Origin: Sulfolobus tengchongensis
GTDB lineage: Archaea; Thermoproteota; Thermoprotei_A; Sulfolobales; Sulfolobaceae
Direction: 5' to 3'
Assembly: GCF_036967215.1 (NCBI RefSeq)
Contig: NZ_CP146016.1
Span: 152,501 to 216,500, forward strand
DNA length: 64,000 nucleotides
The notes under the pieces are model-generated. The model was not told the DNA's origin. It saw nothing but the letters and a program-made list of their open reading frames with translations, and searched no databases. Of the stretch, positions 50,306 to 60,712 are shown piece by piece (position 1 is the first letter of the stretch; every line of letters begins with the position of its first letter). The translations under genes and the position numbers were made by a program.

Positions 50306-50589
50306 TGCTGGTGAATATAAAGGAACTAGCTATACTAACCTTATTATCAGAGGGAGAATTAAGTGTGAGAGAGATAGAGGAGTATACTGGACTTCCGCGT
50401 AAGAATCTTGTAAAAACCATAAAGAAATTAGAGAAGAAGGGATACATACAAAAGAAGGCGTATATAAGAGATGATGTAATAGTGGAAATAACAGAATATG
50501 GTATTGAGATGCTATATAAAAACTTCATTTACCTAAGAGATTTAGTAAACGAAATGGAAACAGTTCTATGCACTAAATTTGATTGTTAA
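50302..50589 (+). CDS. Winged-helix transcriptional regulator
   Basis: 95 residues: helix-turn-helix LSVREIEEYTGLPRKNLVKTIKKLEKKG followed by a beta wing (YIRDDVIVEITEYG) and a C-terminal helix. Ends CTKFDC with two Cys that could sense redox or metal. GTG 50302 or ATG 50305 starts are both possible. Overlap with the MFS gene suggests local control of that transporter. Confidence 0.85.
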   Translation: MMLVNIKELAILTLLSEGELSVREIEEYTGLPRKNLVKTIKKLEKKGYIQKKAYIRDDVIVEITEYGIEMLYKNFIYLRDLVNEMETVLCTKFDC

Positions 50590-50602
50590 ATTAGTTATAG
50601 AA

Positions 50603-51517
50603 TTATGCAAATATATTATAATAATCTATGATTCGCTTAAGTTTGTAAAAAACAGGGTTGGTATCATTACTAGGATAATATCTAAAATCCTTCAGTGAAG
50701 AGTCATCAGCTACATAAACCTTAAGAAGATTAACCCCATATATTCCATACATGTAATATGGAGAAACTTTTTCTACAATAGTTATAAAGTCCTCAATAAA
50801 GTCCTTTACTTCCACTACATAACCGTTTTTATTCGAAACTTCAGATATTACTGGGATTCCCTCATCTTTAGAATAATTTTCCAAATTATGCTCAATAGTA
50901 TATGAAGCATGAAGTTCAAATGCTTTCTTATCTCCCTCATATTCGACTAGTAATGCGAGTGGTTTCAAACTTATTAATTTTTTCAACTGAAGTCTAAATT
51001 CCTTAATTTCATCTAATTCCCTCTCATAAATGAACACCCTATTAGGTCTCTGATACAATTTCATGTTAGCTTTCGTTATTATTCCCAATAAGCCTTGAGA
51101 ACCTATAGCTATTCTCCATCTAATTTTACCAAAGACAGTTATGAAATCTACCCACTCCGTGAAATCCCAAGGCGTTCCAAAAGCTGTAGATATACTGGAT
51201 GGCTCATTTAATGCTAAAAGCCCTCCTATACTTCCATCATAGATTGACGGGAAAAGTAGATCATTCTGTAAGACTTCTTCTCTGATCTTTTTTACATCGG
51301 CCCCGCTATCAGCTACTATTGTGTTACCTTTTATTTCAAAGTTATTAAGAGTCTCAGTAGTTTTTATCAATATATCGCAATTAATTTCTCTTCTTGTGTG
51401 ATTACCAAATCCTTTCACTCCTATTTTTTTACCATTCTTCTTAGAATCCTTAATTAGTTGGTAGATCTCGTTTTCGTCGATAGGTTTTACTTCTATCACA
51501 AGTATTTTCTTTGCCAA
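50603..51517 (-). CDS. FAD-binding oxidase, GlcE/FAD-linked oxidase-like
   Basis: 304 residues. The PCMH-type FAD domain is visible: KKIGVKGFGNHT, ADSGADVKKIREEVLQNDLLFPS, GSIGGLLALN and GSQGLLGIITKANMKL. The C-terminal substrate domain is short, like GlcE, a glycolate-oxidase subunit, rather than full-length GlcD. It is not next to other glc-like genes and diverges from purE by 34 bases. Substrate unknown. Confidence 0.83.
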   Translation of the reverse strand: MAKKILVIEVKPIDENEIYQLIKDSKKNGKKIGVKGFGNHTRREINCDILIKTTETLNNFEIKGNTIVADSGADVKKIREEVLQNDLLFPSIYDGSIGGLLALNEPSSISTAFGTPWDFTEWVDFITVFGKIRWRIAIGSQGLLGIITKANMKLYQRPNRVFIYERELDEIKEFRLQLKKLISLKPLALLVEYEGDKKAFELHASYTIEHNLENYSKDEGIPVISEVSNKNGYVVEVKDFIEDFITIVEKVSPYYMYGIYGVNLLKVYVADDSSLKDFRYYPSNDTNPVFYKLKRIIDYYNIFA

Positions 51518-51996
51518 AAAAGATATTTAACCCTAAAACCCACTTCCTAATGTGCCAAAAGTAGCCGTAATTATGGGAAGTAAGAATGATTGGGAATATA
51601 TGAAAGAAGCAGTTGAAATTTTAAAACAATTTAATGTTGATTATGAGGTTAGGGTAGTTTCAGCTCACAGAACGCCAGAGTTTATGATGCAATATGCCAA
51701 AGAAGCCTCAGAAAGAGGTATAGAAGTTATCATAGCTGGAGCTGGGGGTGCAGCCCATTTACCTGGTATGGTAGCTTCTAATACACATCTTCCAGTTATA
51801 GGAGTTCCGATTCCCTCAAAAAACTTAAATGGTCTTGATTCCTTGCTCTCAATAGTTCAGATGCCCTATGGGGTACCTGTTGCTACTGTGGCAATAGGGG
51901 GAGCCAAGAATGCCGCGCTATTAGCAATAAGAATCTTAGGAATAAAGTATAAAGATTTAGCAGAAAAAATTAAAAAATTCGCAGAAAGTATGAGAG

Positions 51997-53093
<1,097 letters not shown>

Positions 53094-53097
<4 letters not shown>

Positions 53098-53453
53098 AGT
53101 TCAAATTTAAAATTTGGATTGAGACAGAGGGAGGCAAACCACTTATTGGTAAAGGTGGAGTGAGGCTATTAAGAGCCATTGAGCAAACCGGATCTTTATC
53201 AAGTGCCTCTAAATCTGTAGGGGTATCGTATAAGTTCGCTTGGGAGTATGTTAAAAGAATAAACGAAATTTTGACTGATTCTGTAGAGATGAAAAAAGGT
53301 GGAAAGAATGCCGGAGGCTCTAAGGTCAGTGATAAGTTAGACAAGATATTAAGTATATATGAAGAAGCAGAGAAAGATATTTCACAACTATTAGAGAAGT
53401 ATAATAAGAAGATAAACGAAATTTTGAATGATGAAAAAATTAATAGCCAGTAG
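53094..53453 (+). CDS. ModE-like (LysR-type HTH) DNA-binding protein without a molybdate domain
   Basis: 119 residues. The N-terminal about 65 residues match the ModE winged [46 protein letters not shown], then [12 protein letters not shown], the usual wing region. No molbindin (Mop) domain follows; instead a Lys/Glu-rich coiled coil (about 75-115). Co-translated with purEK, so it could link molybdenum or another signal to purine or cofactor synthesis, or be a general repressor. Confidence 0.88.
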
Positions 53454-53477
53454 TTTTATATCAAGTCTCTTTTTTAT

Positions 53478-53999
53478 TTATTTTATGGCTTTTAAGGCTT
53501 TAATTAACGTTGATGCAAACTGTGGTAAATCGCTGGGAACTCTTGATGAGATCAAATTTTCATCAACCACTACACTATCATCTATATACATTCCTCCCGC
53601 TGCTATTACATCATCCTTTATTGAGGCTACTGATGTTAATTTTCTTCCTTTAACTAAATTTGCAGATATCAATATCTGTGGACCATGGCATATTGCAGCA
53701 ACTGGTTTCTTTAGCTCAAAGAATTTTCTGGTTATATTCTTAACTTCTTCTAAGGTTCTTATATGCTCTGGGCCTCTACCGCCAGGTATAACTAACGCTA
53801 CGTAATCTTCTGGTCTGACGTCTTTAAATGATATATCGGAAACTACAGTATATCCATGTTTTCCAGTGACCTTACTATTAGCTTCCTTCCACGCTATTAC
53901 TGGCTTAAAGCCCTCTTCCATTACTCTATAGAAAGGATATAACAATTCTATATCCTCGAACTCCTCTCCAACTAGGAACAAGACCTTCTTAGGTTCCAT
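53478..53999 (-). CDS. DJ-1/PfpI-family protein
   Basis: About 173 residues from ATG 53999. Landmarks are LFLVGEEFEDIELLYPFYRV (Glu of the triad), VIPGGRGPEHIR and the nucleophile elbow AAICHGPQILI (Cys-His). The family includes deglycase/hydrolase-like stress proteins and PfpI. Converges with the ModE-like gene, 24 bases apart. Confidence 0.92.
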   Translation of the reverse strand: MEPKKVLFLVGEEFEDIELLYPFYRVMEEGFKPVIAWKEANSKVTGKHGYTVVSDISFKDVRPEDYVALVIPGGRGPEHIRTLEEVKNITRKFFELKKPVAAICHGPQILISANLVKGRKLTSVASIKDDVIAAGGMYIDDSVVVDENLISSRVPSDLPQFASTLIKALKAIK

Positions 54000-54082
54000 A
54001 CTATAATTTCTCAAGCAGGACTAAAAAAGCTTATACTTAAAAAGAGGATTGAAAAAATTTAATTTGTTCGAAAAGAAAATAT

Positions 54083-55981
54083 TTACCCCTCTTCCAACTG
54101 ATCTTTGATTATGTGTTCTATTTCATCGGTTCTGAAACCACTATAAACTGCGGCATAATGGAAGGCAATTGCTATTACTGCTGCAACTATGGTATCCCAT
54201 GGAAACGGTATCGGAGCTGCTGATCCTAATGGTCCAAAGCCTCCGAAGAAGCTTACTATATAAATTGTCAATATTAAACCTATTAACCAGAAGCCACTTC
54301 CTATGTATTGTTTGCCCTTTTCATTCACCATAACATAGCCAATTATGGTTGGCACTACTAACATTGCTAAGAATCCTAGGAAATATAAGATGAAGCTCGT
54401 AACTAGGTCACTTAAAGGAGTAGTCGAAGGTGCGGCGATTATGTTAACATAACCGAAATAGGCTATTCCTATATTAGCTAATAACTGGGCAATTCCTAAT
54501 GAAATTCCCGCAGCTAAATTCATTTTCAATTCTCTTACGGCATAATACATCCAGAATATTGGAACTCCTACAAATAACGCTGTTAATACGTAATATAGTG
54601 TAGTAAACCCAGACCAATAAACTATTAATATTGCCGCAATAGTTGCTATTGGTGCAATTACACTAGCACCACTTATCTTTATCTTTCTCTTTAAATCTGG
54701 TGCAGTCCTTCTTAGAGTCTGTAGTCCAATTCCTCCCATTATGTATGTAAAGACAGTTGCAGATGAAATAAATCCCACTAATAAGTACCAGCTCGGGAAT
54801 GGAAGTAAGAATATAAAGCCTAATATTAATGCAGCAATTAGCGACCATATAGGTATTCTGTGCTTATTTAATTTCTGAAATAGTTGTGGGAAATAGCCAT
54901 CTGTGGATATGCCATAAAACGTTCTTGTTGTTGTTCCAATGTAAATTAACCCCGTACCACTAGGTGATACTACTGCATCTATGAGTAATAAATAACCCCA
55001 ATATATTAGACCAGCTAAACCTAACGATTTACCCATGGCATTTATTTCATCGTAAAACGGTCCATGAGACCATGGACTCGATAGTAATCCGCTCCAATTG
55101 CCTGGGGTTATATTTGCGGCCTGCCAATTTATTGCGCCTATGAACGAAACTTGAAGCATTGTGTAAATTACAATAGCTATGAGAAGAGACAAGATTATTG
55201 CTCTAGCTACATCTCGTTGAGGATTTTTAGCCTCTCCAGCATATTCCACTGGTTGTCTAAATCCTAAATATGCAAAAACTATTCCAGTACTTGGTATTGC
55301 ATAAAGCATAGCTGATGCCCCTACAATTCCAGAGGACGCTCCAGCTACTTGAGATGGAAATAGACCGCCATAAGAGGAGAAATTTTTCGCATTAAAAGCT
55401 ATTAATAGTAAAAGGAAAGTAATAGTTGGCAATATAAGTTTCCAGAACGTTATTCCAGTATTCGTCTTTCCTAGAACCTTTATTCCGAAATAATTTATAA
55501 AGAAGAACACTATTAACAACAGAGTAGCTAATCCAACACCGGGAAGAGTCAATATTGTTACGCCAGAAACTGTAGCAGTCAGTAAGCTACTTAAAGATGG
55601 GCTAATAGTTGTAATGTATGTTATTGCAGCTTCAGCTTCAATTGCAGGTACTGTCATTGCAGATAATAAATATAAAAATCCTAGAATATAGCCAGTATAA
55701 CTTCCGTGAGTATAATGAGGATATCTAACGATTCCTCCTGTTTTAGGTATAGCACTTCCTAATTCAGCATAAGCTAAGCCTATGAAAATTATGAAGATTC
55801 CTCCTATAATCCACGCTAATACCGCAGATGGGCCTGCGTAAGCTGCAGCATCTAACGCTGCAAATAGCCAACCAGACCCTATTATCGCTCCTAGACCTAA
55901 AAACGTTAAGTCTAATAGGGTTAGTTCCTTTCTTAATAATTTATCCGGATGTTCCGTCGAAACTTTACCTTGCTCTGTCAT
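54083..55981 (-). CDS. APC-superfamily amino acid permease
   Basis: 632 residues, 12-14 hydrophobic segments. First helix has LGLGAIIGSGWLFAALDAAAYAGPSA, the APC substrate-binding glycine region; also PVEYAGEAKNPQRDVARAI, a consensus cytoplasmic loop. Longer than typical (about 450-500) because of extra C-terminal helices. Probably a proton- or sodium-coupled amino acid importer; substrate unknown. Single gene. Confidence 0.92.
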   Translation of the reverse strand: MTEQGKVSTEHPDKLLRKELTLLDLTFLGLGAIIGSGWLFAALDAAAYAGPSAVLAWIIGGIFIIFIGLAYAELGSAIPKTGGIVRYPHYTHGSYTGYILGFLYLLSAMTVPAIEAEAAITYITTISPSLSSLLTATVSGVTILTLPGVGLATLLLIVFFFINYFGIKVLGKTNTGITFWKLILPTITFLLLLIAFNAKNFSSYGGLFPSQVAGASSGIVGASAMLYAIPSTGIVFAYLGFRQPVEYAGEAKNPQRDVARAIILSLLIAIVIYTMLQVSFIGAINWQAANITPGNWSGLLSSPWSHGPFYDEINAMGKSLGLAGLIYWGYLLLIDAVVSPSGTGLIYIGTTTRTFYGISTDGYFPQLFQKLNKHRIPIWSLIAALILGFIFLLPFPSWYLLVGFISSATVFTYIMGGIGLQTLRRTAPDLKRKIKISGASVIAPIATIAAILIVYWSGFTTLYYVLTALFVGVPIFWMYYAVRELKMNLAAGISLGIAQLLANIGIAYFGYVNIIAAPSTTPLSDLVTSFILYFLGFLAMLVVPTIIGYVMVNEKGKQYIGSGFWLIGLILTIYIVSFFGGFGPLGSAAPIPFPWDTIVAAVIAIAFHYAAVYSGFRTDEIEHIIKDQLEEG

Positions 55982-56256
55982 ATATATACCTTCCGTACAA
56001 ATCTTTTTAAATCTTTATCGTTTACTAATTATTTTTAATCTAAATATGGTCACAGATTTATTATAACTTTTTATAGTATAAACGTTACCTTTTACAATAA
56101 TATAGTTCTAAATTACATATTATAATTGATTAACGTAATAAATATATTTAAATTAATATCATAAATATATAATATTATTGTATGAATGATGACGATAACA
56201 TAAAGTTTTAATAACTCCCTAGGACTAACCTAATTCTGGCAAAAAGGTGACACGAA

Positions 56257-56934
56257 ATGGTTGTAAAAATAACGTTCTTTCACGATGTACTATGCCCGTT
56301 TTGCTTTGTCACCTCAAGGAGATTAAGAAAGGTGGTAAGTGAGTTTAAGGATGACGTTGTAGTTAAACATAAAGCATTTATGATAATATCCTCCTTAGAG
56401 GATCTGAAAGCCGCTGCACCAACAGAAGAGGAAGCGAGAGAGATCTTCAAGCAGGAGTTCTCTATTATTAAGAGGTATTATCCAGATTATGATCCAGAAA
56501 AAATAATAAATAAGGGTAAAATTACTTGGGTTTGGTCCCTTCCTCCATTAATGGCTTGTAAGGCTGCTGAATATCAAAAAGGTGATGAAGGATACTGGGC
56601 TTACTTTGATAAAGCTCAAGAGAAGTTCTTTTTAGAGGGCGAGAATGTTAATGATGACGAGGTCTTAATTCAGATTGCGAAAGAAATAGGTTTAGATGTG
56701 GAAAGATTTAAGGCTGATTTTAAATCTAAAAGAGTTAGAATGTCGGTTTATGAGGACGAGGCTGAAGCTCATGCAATGGGAATTAGGGGAGTTCCAGCTC
56801 TTTTAGTTAACGATTATTGGCTTATAAGAGGGGTTCAAGAGGAAGATTTCATTAGGTCAGTGATAGAGGATCTTTTAACTAATGGAGGAGAACCAAAGAA
56901 AGTGAAACTAAAAGCTTATTGGGAAGCTACTTAA
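56257..56934 (+). CDS. DsbA/FrnE-family thioredoxin-fold oxidoreductase
   Basis: 225 residues. N-terminal CXXC is CPFC in HDVLCPFCFVTSRR, followed by a large helical insertion and the cis-Pro loop AMGIRGVPALLVNDYW. No signal peptide, so it acts in the cytosol; FrnE-type proteins act as dithiol-disulfide isomerases. ATG 56257 lies nine bases behind GGTGA. Overlaps the region ahead of the CBS gene. Confidence 0.92.
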   Translation: MVVKITFFHDVLCPFCFVTSRRLRKVVSEFKDDVVVKHKAFMIISSLEDLKAAAPTEEEAREIFKQEFSIIKRYYPDYDPEKIINKGKITWVWSLPPLMACKAAEYQKGDEGYWAYFDKAQEKFFLEGENVNDDEVLIQIAKEIGLDVERFKADFKSKRVRMSVYEDEAEAHAMGIRGVPALLVNDYWLIRGVQEEDFIRSVIEDLLTNGGEPKKVKLKAYWEAT

Positions 56935-56945
56935 AAATTTTATAC

Positions 56946-57320
56946 ATGTATAAACCTATAAAGGACTTTATGACAACTCCTGTTTTTCAAGTCGAAGCTA
57001 ATACCTCGCTCCAAGAAGTTTGTAAATTAATGTTAGAAAGGGGAGTAGGTTCTGTAATAGTAACAGAGCAAGGTACTCCTAAAGGTATATTTACCGACAG
57101 AGATGCTGTTAAGGCTATTGCAATGGGTTTAAGTTCCACTGATGAAGTTAGACTAGCTTCAACCATGGGAAATTTAGTAGTTGTTGACGAGAATACTGAC
57201 GTTTTTGAAGCTCTGAAAATAATGGCATCTAATAAGATAAGGCATTTACCAGTTAAGGATAAGAATGGAAATATTATAGGAATGTTCGCAATAACTGATG
57301 TACATAGAGTTTATGGTTAA
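56946..57320 (+). CDS. Protein with two CBS domains
   Basis: About 124 residues from ATG 56946, consisting only of a CBS pair: IKDFMTTPVFQVEANTSLQ, GVGSVIVTEQGTPKGIFTDRD and DVFEALKIMASNKIRHLPVKD with NIIGMFAITDV. CBS pairs bind adenosine nucleotides and act as energy sensors; no output domain is attached. Starts 12 bases after the DsbA-like stop. Confidence 0.93.
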   Translation: MYKPIKDFMTTPVFQVEANTSLQEVCKLMLERGVGSVIVTEQGTPKGIFTDRDAVKAIAMGLSSTDEVRLASTMGNLVVVDENTDVFEALKIMASNKIRHLPVKDKNGNIIGMFAITDVHRVYG

Positions 57321-57357
57321 CTAAAAATATTAATCTGCATTCATAAATGATACTAAT

Positions 57358-57933
57358 GTGAAGATAGGGTATCTGCTTAACAATGAGGGAGAGCTCGCAA
57401 ATCTTAACAGTGCAACAAAATTAGAAATCATGGACGGAACTAAGGAAGTAATAACATTAGCCTATGGGAAACTATCTGATATACCTAGGTTAGATGTCCT
57501 AATAGGAAGGAACTTCCTTCAAGGCGAAATTCTGTTTTTAAAGAATTATGTCGATTTTCTTATAGATAATAATAAAATGGCCAATGTAATTCCCCTTGAA
57601 TTGCCTTTATATAAACGTGGAGCTATTTATCTAGGAACCTTTAGTTATAGTTCTGGAATATCATTTAGAGATGTAATATTTACTTATCCGTTTCCTTTTA
57701 GGGATTCCTCATTTGATTCCTCAATAATTTTTGAGATCTTTGACCTTGATATTATTAGAGAGGTACATAGAGTTGTAAAAAAGGGTTCGAGAGTGTATTT
57801 AGTTTTACGAGATAAGTTATTTGGTGGTGCCGATCCCTTAGATGGTTTAAAAAAGTTGTCGAGTAAATTTAAAATAGTAATGGTTAAGGAGAAAGAAGGT
57901 TTCTGGATAGTTGAAGGAATGAAAATTAAGTAA
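57358..57933 (+). CDS. Degenerate methyltransferase-like protein
   Basis: 191 residues from a GTG start. The C-terminal part matches the end of class I SAM methyltransferases (PFPFRDSSFDSSIIFEIFDLD, REVHRVVKKGSRVYLVLRD). The N-terminal part lacks the glycine-rich SAM-binding loop expected before it. It is therefore probably inactive as a methylase or binds a different ligand. Followed 38 bases later by the CoA-transferase alpha gene on the same strand. Confidence 0.7.
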   Translation: MKIGYLLNNEGELANLNSATKLEIMDGTKEVITLAYGKLSDIPRLDVLIGRNFLQGEILFLKNYVDFLIDNNKMANVIPLELPLYKRGAIYLGTFSYSSGISFRDVIFTYPFPFRDSSFDSSIIFEIFDLDIIREVHRVVKKGSRVYLVLRDKLFGGADPLDGLKKLSSKFKIVMVKEKEGFWIVEGMKIK

Positions 57934-57971
57934 ATTAAAGATTATATATCTCCGAATTGTAAATTATAACT

Positions 57972-58733
57972 ATGGATAATAAACTTGTTAGTATGGAAGA
58001 AGCTGTGAAATTAGTAAGAGATGGGGACTCTATAACAATAAGTGGTATAAGTATACATAGGAATCCCATGGCATTTATATACGCATTAGTGAGAGAAGGG
58101 GTACGTAATTTATACTTCATAGATAGAGAACCAGGCTTTGGACTAGAAGTCTTACTGAAGTACGGCATGATAAGAAAACTGAGAGTAGCTATGTCTACCT
58201 TAGAGTGGTTCTCAGGCATTCCGGTCTATTTCAGAAAAATGATTGAAAATGGAGAGGTTGAAGTTTTAGAAGATACGTGTGGTGCATTTATTGCAGGCAT
58301 AAGAGCTGGAAGCTTCGGTGTACCGTTTATGCCAGTAAAAGGTATAATCGGCTCTGATCTAATAAGAATTCATGAGAGAGAAGGCACATGGAAAGTTATA
58401 GAAGATCCTTTCAATGGAGAAAAGGTAGTTCTGGTTAAAGCCATTAACCCAGACGTTGCCGTAATCCACGTAAATAGGGCGGATGAGGAAGGGAATGCCG
58501 AAATTCTTGGGCCATTATATGAAGATGAATATAAGGCTAAAGCATCTAGGAAGGTTATTATAACAGCAGAGGAGATTGTAGCTAAGTCTTACTTTTATGG
58601 GAAAAGGCCAACTATAAATGGGGAATATGTTACTGCAGTTGTTCATACGCCAAGAGGTGCAGAGCCCACTAGCATGTTTCCACTTTATGATGCGGATTAC
58701 GAGAAAATTATTGAGTTTCTAGAACACTTCTGA
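57972..58733 (+). CDS. CoA-transferase-family subunit A (GctA-like)
   Basis: 253 residues of the class I CoA-transferase alpha type: SMEEAVKLVRDGDSITISGISIHRNPMAF, LRVAMSTLEWFSGIPVYFRKMIENGEVEV, FGVPFMPVKGIIGSDL and DVAVIHVNRADEEGNAEILG. Closest in pattern to GctA and the IpdA-type CoA hydrolases. The 3' end overlaps by 26 bases the 3' end of the beta-like gene on the opposite strand; normally the two are consecutive on one strand. Confidence 0.88.
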   Translation: MDNKLVSMEEAVKLVRDGDSITISGISIHRNPMAFIYALVREGVRNLYFIDREPGFGLEVLLKYGMIRKLRVAMSTLEWFSGIPVYFRKMIENGEVEVLEDTCGAFIAGIRAGSFGVPFMPVKGIIGSDLIRIHEREGTWKVIEDPFNGEKVVLVKAINPDVAVIHVNRADEEGNAEILGPLYEDEYKAKASRKVIITAEEIVAKSYFYGKRPTINGEYVTAVVHTPRGAEPTSMFPLYDADYEKIIEFLEHF

Positions 58734-59442
58734 GTTTATAAGGATCTATGCTATTTATAAACTTCACATCTTCATCTGTCAATTCTATTACTCTTTCACT
58801 GTCTTTTCTATCTACTTGAAATTCTGTATTTTCAACTATTTGATTATATGAACTGAAAGGATATACGGCATCTATGTACCATTTCCTATTCCCTCTATCG
58901 TAACTCAGTATTCCTAAATTTGTAACTAAAAATACCTTATTGTTTGAGAATTTAGCCGTTCCACTAATAAAATCTACCTTTTTCACTAACGATTTTTTAG
59001 AGTGCCTTAAGTTCCATAAGATGGCTTTTCTCACTAGAGGTAATATGAATGCAGTCGCAGCACCGCCAGGCAATTTAACTTTTGGATTTTCATAACTCCC
59101 TATTGCAGTTAAGTTAACATTAGTCTCTTCATCTATCTGAGCTGGGCCTAAAAACATTACATCAAGTTTCCCTTTTTGTGCTAAGTCAAATGAATCCGCA
59201 GTTATCATCACTGGAGATGACTCAACGAAGAATGGATCTCCAGTTGATGGAGATAGCTTAACTTTAACGGGATTTGACGCTTCTGCAACACCTAAAATTC
59301 TTATCTTTTTTCCGTAAAGATCCCTAGCCATAAACGTTCCTATTAAAGCTGGAATTGAATTTAACCCAACATACACTAATTCACCATCTTCCAACAAAGT
59401 TGATATGGCTTTTATTACGTAATCTATGCTATAGCCTTTCAT
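58708..59442 (-). CDS. CoA-transferase-family subunit B (GctB-like)
   Basis: 244 residues from ATG 59442, chosen as leaderless behind a TATA element (ATTTTTAATAT near 59470 on the minus strand); an upstream in-frame start at 59487 is less likely. Beta-type features: ELVYVGLNSIPALIGTFMA, GKLDVMFLGPAQIDEETNVN and KLPGGAATAFILP. The classical active-site S-E-N-G is not obvious; the corresponding region reads VAEASNP. It may therefore be a CoA-ester hydrolase of the IpdAB kind rather than a transferase. Tail-to-tail with subunit A. Confidence 0.85.
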   Translation of the reverse strand: MKGYSIDYVIKAISTLLEDGELVYVGLNSIPALIGTFMARDLYGKKIRILGVAEASNPVKVKLSPSTGDPFFVESSPVMITADSFDLAQKGKLDVMFLGPAQIDEETNVNLTAIGSYENPKVKLPGGAATAFILPLVRKAILWNLRHSKKSLVKKVDFISGTAKFSNNKVFLVTNLGILSYDRGNRKWYIDAVYPFSSYNQIVENTEFQVDRKDSERVIELTDEDVKFINSIDPYKLRSVLETQ

Positions 59443-59480
59443 AAATAATTTTAAGTTCCCACACGATATTAAAAATATTG
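59443..59480. promoter_or_regulatory. Compact divergent promoter region
   Basis: Only 38 bases separate ATG 59442 (minus) and ATG 59481 (plus). The plus-strand TATA candidate AAATAATTTTAAG (59449-59461) and the minus-strand candidate ATTTTTAATAT lie within each other's initiation region, so the two promoters overlap and must compete. Confidence 0.4.
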
Positions 59481-59798
59481 ATGACAAAGGTTTACAGAGT
59501 AAATGATTATTATGTAGCTGGAGTTGAACATGTAATTCAAGGATATTTTCAAGATGTAGTCTTTATATATAGAAATAACAATAATTGGGTAAGTGTAAGT
59601 GCTGAAAGATTCAGAACGGATGATCCAAGTCTAAATAAGGTAAAAGAAGCTGTGAAATATGCTACACATGAGGAAGATTTGAAAAAGGCTATAGAGGAGC
59701 TCAGAAGTAGCGGAATTAAAATAGAAGAGGTTAAGGAGATACCGTTTCCCAGGAAGCTGATTGAAGGAAGGAAGAAGATTCAAGAAGAGTTTGATTGA
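59481..59798 (+). CDS. Small hypothetical protein
   Basis: 105 residues from ATG 59481. N-terminal half beta-rich (VYRVNDYYVAGVEHVIQGYF, VVFIYRNNNNWVSVSAERF), C-terminal half helical and charged. No family recognised. Converges with the trm10 gene, overlapping by 19 bases. Confidence 0.7.
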   Translation: MTKVYRVNDYYVAGVEHVIQGYFQDVVFIYRNNNNWVSVSAERFRTDDPSLNKVKEAVKYATHEEDLKKAIEELRSSGIKIEEVKEIPFPRKLIEGRKKIQEEFD

Positions 59799-60712
59799 TC
59801 CTTAAATTTGCTTTTCTTTAATGCTAGATTGAATAACTTATCGTTAACTTTTAACCAATTTTTTAAATTACTAATACTCTCTTGATCAATTTTTTCTAAT
59901 CTGTTTAGCTCTCTGACCAACCTATTTACTTTATCTGCATTAGACTGTGATGATATTATTGCCTCTTCTAATCTAAGTCCATTTATAACCTTTAATAGTA
60001 TTTCTACTATTTTATTTATCCTATCTGGCACACCTACTACTGAATCCCTTAATGTAATCTTGACTTGTGGTAAATCTAGATAGTCATATCTTCTAGCCAG
60101 CTCAGAGGTAGCATTTGTGAGTCTTCTTCCCTTATCTACTATTCCGCCTATTATGAAGAATCTAGAACCCCTTATTATTTCTTCATTAGCAACTACGTCT
60201 CCATAGGGATTTAAGACTATAGCCCTTTCCTTAGGTATATGATCAATAGTTTCTACTTTGTTCTTTCCTTCTAGCTTTAAAGAGTAGTATACATGAGCGA
60301 ACTTTAGATTGTAATCGCATAAATATTCTCTAATAGCCTTTACTGTCAATTGAAGTTGTTCTCTTAAGCTCGTTTTCTCCTCATCAGTTAATACATTTGA
60401 TAATCCTAAATCTATTATAAATTGTGGTTCGGACGGAATAATTTCATTAGGTACTCTTATTTTTCCATTTTTTAATACAACGTAATTTGTTTTTTCAGTA
60501 CCATTACCCTTTAGCACCTTTATTTCATTTTCGTTAGCTACAACTCTCCCATAATCTTCCCTTTCAACTATACCATAATCATATATTATGCTGTTTATTG
60601 CAATTGATTGTAGATAGCCCGTTCTAAAGAATTTTCTCAAGGTAGTCAGTTTTAACGACTCAACTCCGAAGTTGTCCTTCAGATATTTTGCGAATATTTT
60701 GCCTAATATCAT
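59780..60712 (-). CDS. trm10: tRNA position-9 N1-methyltransferase, archaeal Trm10
   Basis: 310 residues resembling the characterised S. acidocaldarius Trm10 (m1A9-forming). SPOUT-fold segments are VNPYGDVVANEEIIRGSRFFIIGGIVDKGRRLTN and LPQVKITLRDSVVGVPDRINKIVEILLKV; the N-terminal part contains PQFIIDLGLSNVLTDEEK. Methylates N1 of A9 (and possibly G9) in tRNAs. ATGA overlap with the upstream vWA gene places it in a two-gene operon. Confidence 0.88.
   Translation of the reverse strand: MILGKIFAKYLKDNFGVESLKLTTLRKFFRTGYLQSIAINSIIYDYGIVEREDYGRVVANENEIKVLKGNGTEKTNYVVLKNGKIRVPNEIIPSEPQFIIDLGLSNVLTDEEKTSLREQLQLTVKAIREYLCDYNLKFAHVYYSLKLEGKNKVETIDHIPKERAIVLNPYGDVVANEEIIRGSRFFIIGGIVDKGRRLTNATSELARRYDYLDLPQVKITLRDSVVGVPDRINKIVEILLKVINGLRLEEAIISSQSNADKVNRLVRELNRLEKIDQESISNLKNWLKVNDKLFNLALKKSKFKDQSNSS

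Noticed and set aside
56185-56225. ATGATGA upstream of the DsbA-like gene as a C box
   Set aside because: No CTGA within the expected 9-14 base spacing.
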